The notes under the pieces: model-generated
The model's input: only the letters and a program-made list of their open reading frames with translations
Told to the model about the DNA's origin: nothing
Databases searched by the model: none
Assembly: GCA_943330855.2 (NCBI GenBank)
Contig: CALQJI020000029.1
Location: 1 to 53,910, forward strand
Direction: 5' to 3'
DNA length: 53,910 nt
From: Klebsiella pneumoniae
Lineage (GTDB): Bacteria; Verrucomicrobiota; Verrucomicrobiia; Limisphaerales; SXTU01
Position numbers and translations under genes: made by a program
In this document: piece by piece, positions 25,735 to 33,918 of the stretch
Layout: every line of letters starts with the position of its first letter
How positions within the stretch are numbered: position 1 is the stretch's first letter

Positions 25735-25751
25735 GCGACCGTCCCGGTCGC
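25735..25751. repeat. Small GGAGC-type palindrome
   Basis: GCGACCG-TCC-CGGTCGC, preceded by GGAGC (25730-25734), 9 bases after the murA stop. Same architecture as the element family at 1-68. Confidence 0.75.
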
Positions 25752-25818
25752 AGCGGCGGAGGCGGAGGGGAGCGCAACGGACTTGCTCACAGCAGTCAGC
25801 GCAAGTGGCCGCTCCGCC

Positions 25819-28185
25819 TCACCGTTGAATCACCCGCAGCGGGCTGGAGAAGTCATCCGTCCACACACCCACGCGCGGGTTCCCCTCCAACGGCGACCAA
25901 CGACTGCGGCGTTGAAATCCCGCGAGCCCATCCGCCGCACGCGCCATCACCACCCAGTGCGACTGCTCGCGGCCGGTCGCAAACTCCGACTCCATCAGCG
26001 ACATATCATCGCAGCCCAGCGCGACGAGCCACAGTTCCTCGGCGAGATTCGCGAGCACTGGTTCAAGATCGAGGTAACGATTCGAGATGTGGAACGCGAG
26101 CATCCCGCCCGGCGCGAGCTTGCGCAGGTAAAGCTCCACCGCCTCGCGCGTGATGAGATGCACCGGGATCGCATCCGAGCTGAACGCGTCGAGCACCAGC
26201 AGATCGTAGCCGCCGTCCGCCGCCCCGCGCAGCCGCAGCCGCGCATCCCCCTCCACGAGCCGTGTCTCAGCCGCCGCCGAGCGCGCGAGGTAGGTGAAGT
26301 AATTCGTGTCCTGTGCGATGCGCAGCACCGACGGATCAATGTCGTAGAAAGTCCACCGCTCGCCCGCCTGTGCGTAAGCCGCCATTGAACCCGCGCCCAA
26401 GCCAATGACGCCGATGCTCCGGGCTGCCGCCGTCTTCTCCCTCGCCCCCACCGATGGAGAGGGCCGGGGTGAGGGGGTGGCGCCAACCGCAGTTCCACCA
26501 GCACCGAACACCGAAAACACATCCCCCAGCGGCCCCTCGCGATGATAAAATGTAAGCGGCTCCGCCGCGCGCGTCGGGTCCAGAAACTGCCGTCCGTGAA
26601 TTGTCCGCCCGTGAACAATCTGCCGCGCATCGCCGTTGGGCGACAACGTCACGCGCGTCACACCGAAGAAGTTGCGCTCCACATGGAGCGTCTTGCCAAA
26701 GCCGCCCGTGAAAAACCCGCCGCCGAGAAACAGCGCGCCCAACCCGAGCGCAAACCGGCGCGTCGAATCTACGAGCAGGAAGCACAGGAGCAGCGGCAGC
26801 CCGAAGATGACGAGCGATTGAATTTGGGAAGGAAGCAGTTTCGCCGGCGGCAGAAGGGCCCCGAGCAAACCGGTGAGCACGGCGAGGCCAGCGGGCCAAA
26901 GAAAATCAGGAGCGCGGACGCCCACATCCACCGCCTCTGCCTGGCTGAGATTTGGTGCTGCGGACGTGGGCGTCCGCGCTCCCACGCGCTCCCGCAGCCA
27001 GCACGCGGCCATGAGCGCGAGCGGATACTCGACCACTGAATTGAACAGCAGCGGCGCGAGCAGCGTGTTGAACAAGCCGCCCAGCACGCCGCCCAGCGAC
27101 ATCCACAAATAAAACTCCGTCAACCGCTCCGGTTCAGGCCGGTCCGCCGCGAGCCGTGCGTGGCAGACCATCGTGGCGATGAAGAACACGACGAGGTGAA
27201 GTCCCAGCACCAGCCAAGCCGGCTCGCTCAACCCCGCACACATCTGATAGGCCAGCGCCAGCGCGCCGATGGGCAGCGCCCGTGACAACAGCCTTGGCGA
27301 AAAGAACTGCCGCCGCGCGAACACGAACACAAACGTCAGCAGATACAACGCGAGCGGCAGCACCCACAGCAGCGGCATCGAGGCGATGTCCGTGGTGATG
27401 TAAGTCGTCACGCCCAGCAGCAAGCTCGACGGCACGGCGGCGCACATGGCCCAGTGGATGCGGCGCGGAAGACTCGTCCCGGCAAGGTGAGAATCTGTCG
27501 AACCCCATTTGCCGACGCCGCCTTCCGGCAGGGTGAGAATCTGTCGAACCCCATCTGCCGACGCAGTGGGGTTGGGAGACGGCGGTTGCAAGGCCCCGGC
27601 ACGGGAGCTCTGCGCCCCGCACGCCAGCACGAGCACGGGCATCAGCAGGAAAGCCGCAGCCCACAGCCACGTCTGTTCGCGCAGCGGCCAGTTCAGCTCG
27701 ATGAGCAGCGGATAGCCCAGCAGCGCGGCGAAGCTGCCGAGGTTGCTCGCGGCGTAGAGAAAGTATGGGTCGCGCGACCCGTTGGATGCGGACGCTGCGA
27801 ACCACTGCTGAAGCAACGGCGTGGTGAGCGCCAGCACGAAGAACGCGGGGCCGACGTTCACGAGCAGTTGCAGCAACAACCATGCGGTGGGCCAGTGCTG
27901 CCAGGGCGCGGCGGCGCTTTCGTTCAGCCGGATGGGCAAGGTGGCCAGCGCGGCGAGCAAGAGGGCGAGGTGCGTTCCCATTTGGGCGCGTGCAGTGAGG
28001 CGGCCCGAGATCCAATGCGCCGCTGCGTAGCCCGCGAGGAGCATCGCCTGGAAAAAAACCATGCAGGTATTCCACACGGCGGGCGCGCCACCGAGCTGCG
28101 GGAGGACTAGCTTGCCGACCATCGGCTCCACCCAAAACAGCAGCGCGGCGCTCCAGAAAAGGGTGATGGCGAAGAGGGTGGTCAC
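25819..28185 (-). CDS. Fused MFS-like/spermidine-synthase-like membrane protein
   Basis: A 788-residue protein: an N-terminal multi-span membrane domain (about 1-550, starting LFAITLFWSAALLFWVEPMVGKL) and a C-terminal spermidine-synthase-type Rossmann domain (SIGVIGLGAGSMAAY, FYDIDPSVLRIAQD, LLVLDAFSSDAIPVHL, ending WTDDFSSPLRVIQ). The true substrate is unknown, and the class is common in Verrucomicrobiota. GTG at 28185 is chosen because earlier codons run antisense into lnt. Three dispersed repeats lie inside without breaking the frame: at about residues 207-233, 401-425 and 568-583, each in a predicted loop or domain linker. It is divergent from lnt. Confidence 0.75.
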   Translation of the reverse strand: MTTLFAITLFWSAALLFWVEPMVGKLVLPQLGGAPAVWNTCMVFFQAMLLAGYAAAHWISGRLTARAQMGTHLALLLAALATLPIRLNESAAAPWQHWPTAWLLLQLLVNVGPAFFVLALTTPLLQQWFAASASNGSRDPYFLYAASNLGSFAALLGYPLLIELNWPLREQTWLWAAAFLLMPVLVLACGAQSSRAGALQPPSPNPTASADGVRQILTLPEGGVGKWGSTDSHLAGTSLPRRIHWAMCAAVPSSLLLGVTTYITTDIASMPLLWVLPLALYLLTFVFVFARRQFFSPRLLSRALPIGALALAYQMCAGLSEPAWLVLGLHLVVFFIATMVCHARLAADRPEPERLTEFYLWMSLGGVLGGLFNTLLAPLLFNSVVEYPLALMAACWLRERVGARTPTSAAPNLSQAEAVDVGVRAPDFLWPAGLAVLTGLLGALLPPAKLLPSQIQSLVIFGLPLLLCFLLVDSTRRFALGLGALFLGGGFFTGGFGKTLHVERNFFGVTRVTLSPNGDARQIVHGRTIHGRQFLDPTRAAEPLTFYHREGPLGDVFSVFGAGGTAVGATPSPRPSPSVGAREKTAAARSIGVIGLGAGSMAAYAQAGERWTFYDIDPSVLRIAQDTNYFTYLARSAAAETRLVEGDARLRLRGAADGGYDLLVLDAFSSDAIPVHLITREAVELYLRKLAPGGMLAFHISNRYLDLEPVLANLAEELWLVALGCDDMSLMESEFATGREQSHWVVMARAADGLAGFQRRSRWSPLEGNPRVGVWTDDFSSPLRVIQR
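26437..26479. repeat. CCCTCGCCCCCACC..GGGGTGAGGGGG palindrome inside the MFS/SpeE gene
   Basis: A common dispersed type (CTCTCC..GGAGAGGGCCGGGGTGAGG). It encodes the in-frame insert TPSPRPSPSVGAREK between the membrane and methyltransferase-like domains. Confidence 0.8.
26909..26982. repeat. GGAGC...GCGCTCC palindromic element inside the MFS/SpeE gene
   Basis: A 74-base copy of the element seen at 1-68, bounded by GGAGCGC and GCGCTCC, with both half-palindromes. The right one is exact (GCGGACGTGGGCGTCCGC) and the left has decayed to CCCACATCC. The host frame stays open, encoding GVRAPDF and ERVGARTPT flanks. Confidence 0.88.
27486..27564. repeat. Tandem 33-bp direct repeat with 46-bp period in the MFS/SpeE gene
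   Basis: GGTGAGAATCTGTCGAACCC followed by CAT[T/C]TGCCGACGC occurs at 27486-27518 and 27532-27564 with one mismatch. It encodes two related segments in different frames (ADGVRQILTLPEG and KWGSTDSHLAG) in a loop between membrane spans. Confidence 0.88.
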
Positions 28186-28235
28186 GCGGCTGACGCGCGG
28201 ACTGTAGGTAGGCAGCGTGCGGCAGGCAAGGCGCG

Positions 28236-28256
28236 GCGTGCCGGAGCGTGGCACGC
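28236..28256. repeat. GCGTGCC-GGAGCGT-GGCACGC palindrome
   Basis: Perfect 7-bp arms in the intergenic region between the divergent MFS/SpeE and lnt genes, with the GGAGC word in the loop. Confidence 0.65.
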
Positions 28257-28291
28257 TACGGAGTTGCCTCTGCGCGGACTGTCCGGCGAAG

Positions 28292-29980
28292 GTGCGCGAG
28301 TTGAACGAGTTCTTCCAACGCCACGAAACCGCTGCTCGCCGCGTGCTTGCCGTCGTCGCCGGGCTGCTGTTGGCGGCGGCGTTTCCGAAGCTCGGCATCG
28401 CGGGGCTGGCGTGGGTCGCGCCCGGGCTACTGCTCTTCAGCGCGGCTGGGCAGTCGGCGAAGACTGCGTTCCGGCTCGGCTGGCTCGGCGGATTCGCCTT
28501 CCACCTCGCGGCGTTGCACTGGCTGCTGTCCATCCCGGTGACGGGGTTTCCGATTTTGGGTTGGCTGGCGTTGAGCGCGTATGCGGCGGTGTATCCGGGG
28601 CTGTGGGTGTGGCTGTGCTGGCGGCTCGCGCCGGAGGAGCACGGACGCCCACGTCCGTCGGGCGAGCTGCGTCCGCAGGCGTCCGCGCTCCCGACCTACT
28701 GGCAACGCACGGCGTGGGCGTTGAAATGCGCGGCCCTGTGGGTGGCGTTGGAAACCATTCTCGGCTGCGTGCTCACGGGCTTTCCGTGGCTGGCGCTGGG
28801 CGTGTCGCAACACAAGATGGTGCCACTGATTCAAGTCGCGTCGGTCGCGGGAGTCGCAGGCGTGTCGTTTCTTGTGGTGTGGTTTGCCGTCTTGGTCAGC
28901 GTGGACGGCTTGGTTTTTTGGCGTGAGCGTTCGAGATCGCGGATGCTGCGGTTAAACTGTCTGTTGCCGCTTTTCTGCGCCGGCTTGGCGGTGGCTTGGG
29001 GGATGATACGCATTTCCAAAACTCTACTGTCGGACACGATGCCAGTAGACCGGACGCTCAGGCTCGCCCTCGTCCAGCCCAGCATCCCGCAGACGATGAT
29101 TTGGAACCCGGCGGAGAAGACCAACCGCTTCGCCAAGCTGATGCAGCTCTCCGAACTCGCGCTCGCCACGAAGCCCGACGTGCTGGTCTGGCCCGAGGCC
29201 GCGCTGCCGGAGCTGAACGACGAGAGCTTCCGCGCCATCACGAACCTCGTCGCCGCGCACAAAGTCTGGATGGTCTTCGGCGCAGATGATTACGAGCTGA
29301 AGCCCGGCGCAGCGCGCGCCTCGAACCAGCCCTCAGACTATCAGTTCTTCAACTCCGCCTTCCTCCTCTCACCGGAGGGTCGGGTCGTCTCCACTTACCG
29401 CAAGCGTCGGCTTGTCCTCTTCGGCGAATACATCCCACTGGTAGACTGGCTGCCGTTCCTGAAGTGGTTCACACCGATTCAAAGCGGCTTCACAGCGGGC
29501 AAGGAGCCGGTGGCCTTCGCTCTCGGAGAGGCGCGACTCGGCGTCCGCGCCGGGATGCTGATTTGCTTCGAGGACGCGATGGCTGCGACCGCGCGGGACA
29601 GCGCGACGGACGCGGACTTCCTGCTGAACCTCACCAACGACGGCTGGTTCGGCGAGGGGGCACAACAGTTCCAACACGCGGCCCACAGCGTTTTCCGCGC
29701 GGTGGAGAACGGCCTGCCCGTCGTGCGCTGCACGAACAACGGCCTGACCTGTTGGGTGGACGAGCACGGCTTCATGCACGACCTCGGCGTCGGCGACGCG
29801 GCGGATGTGTATGGCACCGGCTTCCGCGTAGTGAAGCTGCACGTGGCGGCGACCGGCTCGCGGCAACCGACGTTTTATCAGCGGCACGGCAACTGGTTTG
29901 GGTGGGTTTGCGTGTTCGTCGCGCTCGGACTTGGATTGCTCCAATTCCGGCAGCGTCCGCCGTTCCCCGCTTCCTCGTAG
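28292..29980 (+). CDS. lnt: Apolipoprotein N-acyltransferase
   Basis: An inner-membrane enzyme that adds the third acyl chain to lipoproteins, ~562 aa. Six N-terminal membrane segments are followed by a nitrilase domain facing the periplasm. The catalytic triad is in place: Glu in LVWPEAALPEL, Lys in TYRKRRLVLFGEYIP, Cys in MLICFEDAM, plus NLTNDGWFG. The start is uncertain; GTG at 28292 is chosen over GTG 28217, which lies in a repeat. A 56-base GGAGC palindromic element (28636-28691) is inserted at about residues 115-133, between membrane segments, without breaking the frame. Confidence 0.9.
   Translation: MRELNEFFQRHETAARRVLAVVAGLLLAAAFPKLGIAGLAWVAPGLLLFSAAGQSAKTAFRLGWLGGFAFHLAALHWLLSIPVTGFPILGWLALSAYAAVYPGLWVWLCWRLAPEEHGRPRPSGELRPQASALPTYWQRTAWALKCAALWVALETILGCVLTGFPWLALGVSQHKMVPLIQVASVAGVAGVSFLVVWFAVLVSVDGLVFWRERSRSRMLRLNCLLPLFCAGLAVAWGMIRISKTLLSDTMPVDRTLRLALVQPSIPQTMIWNPAEKTNRFAKLMQLSELALATKPDVLVWPEAALPELNDESFRAITNLVAAHKVWMVFGADDYELKPGAARASNQPSDYQFFNSAFLLSPEGRVVSTYRKRRLVLFGEYIPLVDWLPFLKWFTPIQSGFTAGKEPVAFALGEARLGVRAGMLICFEDAMAATARDSATDADFLLNLTNDGWFGEGAQQFQHAAHSVFRAVENGLPVVRCTNNGLTCWVDEHGFMHDLGVGDAADVYGTGFRVVKLHVAATGSRQPTFYQRHGNWFGWVCVFVALGLGLLQFRQRPPFPASS
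28636..28691. repeat. GGAGC...GCGCTCC palindromic element inside lnt
   Basis: Bounded by GGAGC (28636-28640) and GCGCTCC, with CGGACG-CCCA-CGTCCG as the left half. It encodes the extra loop EEHGRPRPSGELRPQASAL between two membrane helices of Lnt. Confidence 0.85.
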
Positions 29981-30017
29981 TCGCGCATCGGGGGCATTGA
30001 GCCAAGTCAGCCGAGAC

Positions 30018-30083
30018 GAGGCGGTAGGTCACGGCACCCGTAGCTGCGACGCCCACGTCGCAGTGGGGTGACGTCGCCGCCTC
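30018..30083. repeat. 66-bp imperfect hairpin with nested palindrome
   Basis: The outer arms GAGGCGGTAGGTCAC and GTGACGTCGCCGCCTC pair imperfectly. The centre holds TGCGACG-CCCA-CGTCGCA, the same half-palindrome design with CCCA loop as at 1-68. It ends exactly where a parE remnant begins. Confidence 0.7.
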
Positions 30084-30248
30084 TGTCATCCGCTGCTGAC
30101 CGGCCTGCGCTCCTTCCACATCGAGCCGTCCTTCAATAAGGTGCTGGTCTTCTACCGTCTCGGGAACGAAAGCCTCGAAGCCGGGCGCTTGATGCACGGC
30201 TCCCGCGACTTGTCCCGCCGCTTGCTTGAGCCGCCGTCCTTCGATTAA
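30084..30248 (+). pseudogene. ParE/RelE-type toxin C-terminal remnant
   Basis: An open frame without a start codon encodes HPLLTGLRSFHIEPSFNKVL, VFYRLGNESLEAGRLMHGSR and DLSRRLLEPPSFD, then TAA. This matches the C-terminal half of ParE toxins (glRsf..f.kylvFYR...dgiev.RvlHgaRDl). The N-terminal half and any antitoxin gene are missing; in their place is the 66-bp hairpin. It is a decayed toxin-antitoxin locus. Confidence 0.7.
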
Positions 30249-30272
30249 AATCTTCCGTCCGCGACACAAACC

Positions 30273-31301
30273 ATGAAAGCCCTTCAACTCGAAAAACCCC
30301 AAGCCTGGCGACGCATCGACATCGCTGAACCCGCCGCGCCCGCCGCTGGCGAAGTCCTCCTCCGCGTCCATCGCATCGGCATTTGTGGCACGGACATCTC
30401 TGGCTACCTCGGCAAGATGCCGTTCTTCAGCTACCCACGCATCCCCGGCCACGAACTGGGCGTCGAGGTGCTCGCCGTCGGCGCGGGCGTCACGAACGTC
30501 GCGCCGGGCGACCGCTGCTCCGTCGAGCCTTACATCAACTGCGGCCACTGCTACACCTGCCGACGCGGCTTCACCAACTGCTGCGAGACGAACAAAACCC
30601 TCGGCGTCATGTGCGACGGCGGCATGACCGAGCGCATCCTGCTGCCCGCGCGGAAATTGCACCCGTCGAAGAAACTCTCCTTCGACCAGCTCGCGCTCGT
30701 CGAGACGCTCGCTATCAGCTGCCACGCGATCAATCGCGGCGAGCCGAAGCCCGGCGAGGCCGTGCTCGTCATCGGCGCGGGACCGATTGGCCTCTCCGTG
30801 GTCGAGTTCGCCAAGCTCTCCGGCGCGCGGACCATCGTGATGGACATGAACGAGCAACGCCTCGCCTTCGTGCGCGAGACGATGGGTGTGCCCGACACCA
30901 TCCTCACCAAGGGCGATGGCGAAGAGCTCAAGCGCCTTGCCGAGCTGACCAACGGCCAACTCGCCGACGTGGTGGTGGACGCCACCGGCAGCAACAAATC
31001 CATGGGCCACGCGTTGAGCTACTGCGCCTTCAAGGGCCGGCTCATCTACGTCGGCATCACGCAGTCGGAAATCAGCTTCCTCCAAGCCCCCGCGCTGCAC
31101 CGCCGCGAGCTGGACATCCGCGCCAGCCGCAACGCCCTGCCCGGCGACTTCACCCGCATCATCCGGCTCATCGAGGACGGCCAGATCAACACCGGCCCGT
31201 GGATCACGCACCAAGCCGCCTTCGAGGACATGATCGGCGTATTCCCGAGCTGGACCCAGCCGGAGACCGGCGTGATCAAGGCCGTGGTCTCGGTGGATTA
31301 G
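30273..31301 (+). CDS. Zinc-dependent alcohol/sorbitol dehydrogenase family
   Basis: A medium-chain dehydrogenase, 342 aa. The catalytic-zinc motif GICGTDISGY with PGHELGVEV and the structural-zinc cysteines in CGHCYTCRRGFTNCC are intact. The Rossmann motif VIGAGPIGLSVVEFAK binds NAD(P). Closest in style to L-threonine, sorbitol or galactitol dehydrogenases, so it probably oxidises a polyol or sugar. It is a single gene with no clear operon partner. AAAATCTTCC upstream offers no strong ribosome site. Confidence 0.88.
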   Translation: MKALQLEKPQAWRRIDIAEPAAPAAGEVLLRVHRIGICGTDISGYLGKMPFFSYPRIPGHELGVEVLAVGAGVTNVAPGDRCSVEPYINCGHCYTCRRGFTNCCETNKTLGVMCDGGMTERILLPARKLHPSKKLSFDQLALVETLAISCHAINRGEPKPGEAVLVIGAGPIGLSVVEFAKLSGARTIVMDMNEQRLAFVRETMGVPDTILTKGDGEELKRLAELTNGQLADVVVDATGSNKSMGHALSYCAFKGRLIYVGITQSEISFLQAPALHRRELDIRASRNALPGDFTRIIRLIEDGQINTGPWITHQAAFEDMIGVFPSWTQPETGVIKAVVSVD

Positions 31302-31317
31302 CCGGAACAATTCTGTT

Positions 31318-31341
31318 GGAGCGCCGGCTTGCAGCCGGCTT
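31318..31341. repeat. GGAGC-type palindrome GCCGGCT-TGC-AGCCGGC
   Basis: GGAGC followed by perfect 7-bp arms (31323-31329, 31333-31339) 17 bases after the dehydrogenase stop. It could double as a weak transcription barrier. Confidence 0.75.
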
Positions 31342-31455
31342 AACGCGTTCCATCAAGGAAGATGGGCGGGTTGCTTTCCATATGGAGGGGAAACGGCGGG
31401 CTCCAAGCCTTCACCGCGCTTGCCATTCATCGTGTGCGATTCGACCATCGTTGGA

Positions 31456-32889
31456 ATGAACCACTCTGCCTCCCGCACACTTTCGCTCCTCCTTGTCCTC
31501 TGCGTCCTGGCGACGGGCGCGACCGCCGCTGAGAAGCCCCGCGTCTTCCGGGCCGGGGCCGCCACCAGCAACATTACCCCCAAGCTCGGCACCTCCATCA
31601 ACGGCAACATGAGCGACGGTAAGGCGACGCACGTTCACGACGAGCTGCACGCCCGCGCCATCGTCCTCGATGACGGCACGACGAAGCTCGCCATTGTCGT
31701 CAACGACTCCTGCATGATTCCGCGCGAGGTCTTCGACGAGGCCAAGCGCCTGGCCAGCGCGGCCACCGGCATCCCTGCCAGCCACATGATGATGTCCGCC
31801 ACGCACACGCACTCGGCGACCACTTCAGCGTCCGTCTTCCAGAGCGAGGCGGACATGGACTACCGCGCCTTCCTCGCCGTGCGCATCGCCGACGCCGTCC
31901 GCCGCGCGCACAACAACCTCACGCCCGCGCGCCTCGGCTGGGGCAAGGCCAGCGTGCCCGACCAGGTCTTCAACCGCCGCTGGCACATGGTGCCTGGCAC
32001 CGTGTTGAAAAACCCCTTCGGTGGGGACGACCTGGTGAAGATGAACCCGGGCATGAAGAACCCCGCGCTCCTCAAGCCCGCCGGCCCCACGGACCCCGAG
32101 GTGGTCTTCGTCACCCTTCAACGCACGAATGGCCAGCACCTTGCGCTCCTTGCGAATTATTCCCTCCACTACGTCGGCGGCAATCCTGGCATCTCGGCGG
32201 ATTACTTCGGCGCGTTTGCTGACCGCATCCAGCAACTGCTCGGTGCCGACCGGCAAGACCCACCCTTCGTCGGCATCATGGCCAACGGCACCAGCGGCGA
32301 CGTAAACAACATCCCGTGGCGCGACGGCGACACGAACAAATACGGCCCCGGCGAGAAGCTGCGGATTGTCGCCAACCGCGTCGCTACCGAGGTCATCAAG
32401 GCGTTGCCCGCCGTGCAGCTCCACGACTGGGTTCCCCTCGCTGCCGCGCAGAAGGAGATTTCGCTAGGCGTGCGCAAGCCCGACGCCGCCGCACTGGCCC
32501 GTGCGAAGGACATTCTGGCGAAGGCCCCGAACCAGTTCCCGCGCCTCAAGGGCATGGACGAGATTTATGCCCGCGAGACCGTGCAGATGGCCGACTTCCC
32601 TGACCGCGTGGAACTCATCCTGCAAGCCCTGCGCCTCGGCGACCTCGCCCTCACGGCCATCCCGTGCGAGGTCTTCGTGGAGATTGGGCTTGAGCTGAAG
32701 GCGAAGAACCCGTTCCCCGCCAGCTTCACCCTCTCGCTGGCCAACGGCTACAACGCCTACCTGCCCACGCCCGCGCAACACGCGCTGGGCGGCTACGAGA
32801 CCTGGCGCGCGAAGTCGAGTTACTTGGAAACCAATGCCTCACCGCAGATCACCGCCGTCCTGTTCGAGCTGCTCGGCCGGTTGAAATAG
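31456..32889 (+). CDS. Secreted neutral ceramidase-like protein
   Basis: A 477-residue protein with a signal peptide (LSLLLVLCVLATGATAA) and the neutral/alkaline non-lysosomal ceramidase N-terminal fold: FRAGAATSNITPKLG, HARAIVLDDG, MSATHTHSATT (zinc-binding histidine motif) and MANGTSGDVNNI. It is shorter than full ceramidases (about 700 aa) and lacks their C-terminal domain, like many planctomycete/verrucomicrobial versions. Hydrolysis of ceramide is therefore only a family guess. ATG at 31456 starts right before the signal peptide. Confidence 0.75.
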   Translation: MNHSASRTLSLLLVLCVLATGATAAEKPRVFRAGAATSNITPKLGTSINGNMSDGKATHVHDELHARAIVLDDGTTKLAIVVNDSCMIPREVFDEAKRLASAATGIPASHMMMSATHTHSATTSASVFQSEADMDYRAFLAVRIADAVRRAHNNLTPARLGWGKASVPDQVFNRRWHMVPGTVLKNPFGGDDLVKMNPGMKNPALLKPAGPTDPEVVFVTLQRTNGQHLALLANYSLHYVGGNPGISADYFGAFADRIQQLLGADRQDPPFVGIMANGTSGDVNNIPWRDGDTNKYGPGEKLRIVANRVATEVIKALPAVQLHDWVPLAAAQKEISLGVRKPDAAALARAKDILAKAPNQFPRLKGMDEIYARETVQMADFPDRVELILQALRLGDLALTAIPCEVFVEIGLELKAKNPFPASFTLSLANGYNAYLPTPAQHALGGYETWRAKSSYLETNASPQITAVLFELLGRLK

Positions 32890-32910
32890 CAGTGCGGCGA
32901 ACTCGGTGTC

Positions 32911-33882
32911 CTACTTGTTCACTGAGTAGCGCTGCCGGCCCGTCAGCAGGCCGCGCACGGTGGCGGCGAGTCCCGCCAGCACGAGCAGGACGTTCACCCA
33001 CGGCAGCAGCACGAAGGTTTTCCAGTGCCGAAGCCGAAGCGTTTCGAGGTTGGCGAGGTTAGCACCGATGAAGAGCACCACCAGCGCGGGCAACGGAAAC
33101 ACCGGCACCAGCAGCACCACGGGATAGAGGAACTTCGCCAGATGATGCGTCCAGTGCCCGGCGTAAGGGATGCGGCGCAACGCGAAGCCCCATTTGCGGA
33201 ACAGCGCGCCGAAGGATTCCGCGAGTTGAAAATGCTTTCGCACCACGTCGCGGCAGGACACGGGGCGGTTTTGCGAGTGGTGATGGAGCACCGCCGCATC
33301 GCTTACGAAAACTTCACCCCGCTCGCTCAGGCGCAGGAAGAGGTCCATGTCCTCACCCGCGAAGTGGAAGCGGTCCGTGTCGTAGCCGCCGATGCCGCGA
33401 TAAACGTCCGCGCGGTGCAGGTCGAACTTCCCGCTGATGCCCTGCCGGATGCGCCCGACCCAGCGCGCCATCAGCACCCGGCCCCAGAAGTTGTAGCGCC
33501 GGAAATTCTCGGCCGGCAGCATCACCAGCGCGACGACGGAGACGCGCCCCGACTTTGCGGTGAGTTGCTGGAACATCCGCTCCAGTGTGACTGAGGCCTC
33601 CGGCACGCAGTCCTGCTGCATGTTCAGGATGAAGTCGCCCGTGGCTGCCTTCGCACCGAGGTTGTAGTCCCAGCTCAACGCCACATCCACGGGGTTCTTC
33701 ACCAGCCGCGTGCCCGGCGGCGGGTTGTCCATTGGCTGCGGACTGCTGTCCACGAGGATGATTTCGTGGGGCCGGAGCGACTGGGCCTGAAGGGCGTCCA
33801 CGAGCCGGGGCAAATTGCCGGACTTTCCGTAAATCGGGATGACGACAGAAATTTTCGGAGTCGCCGGGGCGGAACTGCTCAT
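32911..33882 (-). CDS. GT2 glycosyltransferase with C-terminal membrane segments
   Basis: A 323-residue family 2 glycosyltransferase. KISVVIPIYGKSGNLPRLV, IILVDSS, DFILNMQQDCVPE (metal-binding acidic region) and FAGEDMDLFLRLSERG (catalytic ED) are visible. Two membrane segments near the end (FLYPVVLLVPVFPLPALVVL; FVLLPWVNVLLVLAGLAATV) anchor it. It probably acts in surface polysaccharide or glycolipid assembly. No polysaccharide cluster surrounds it. Confidence 0.82.
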   Translation of the reverse strand: MSSSAPATPKISVVIPIYGKSGNLPRLVDALQAQSLRPHEIILVDSSPQPMDNPPPGTRLVKNPVDVALSWDYNLGAKAATGDFILNMQQDCVPEASVTLERMFQQLTAKSGRVSVVALVMLPAENFRRYNFWGRVLMARWVGRIRQGISGKFDLHRADVYRGIGGYDTDRFHFAGEDMDLFLRLSERGEVFVSDAAVLHHHSQNRPVSCRDVVRKHFQLAESFGALFRKWGFALRRIPYAGHWTHHLAKFLYPVVLLVPVFPLPALVVLFIGANLANLETLRLRHWKTFVLLPWVNVLLVLAGLAATVRGLLTGRQRYSVNK

Positions 33883-33918
33883 GGTGCGACTTCCGGCTTA
33901 GGTGCGGACTGCGTGCCC

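Noticed and set aside
28186..28533. N-terminal 116-residue extension of the MFS/SpeE-like protein
   Set aside because: It runs antisense into lnt and has no membrane or conserved sequence. The first membrane segment begins right after GTG 28185.
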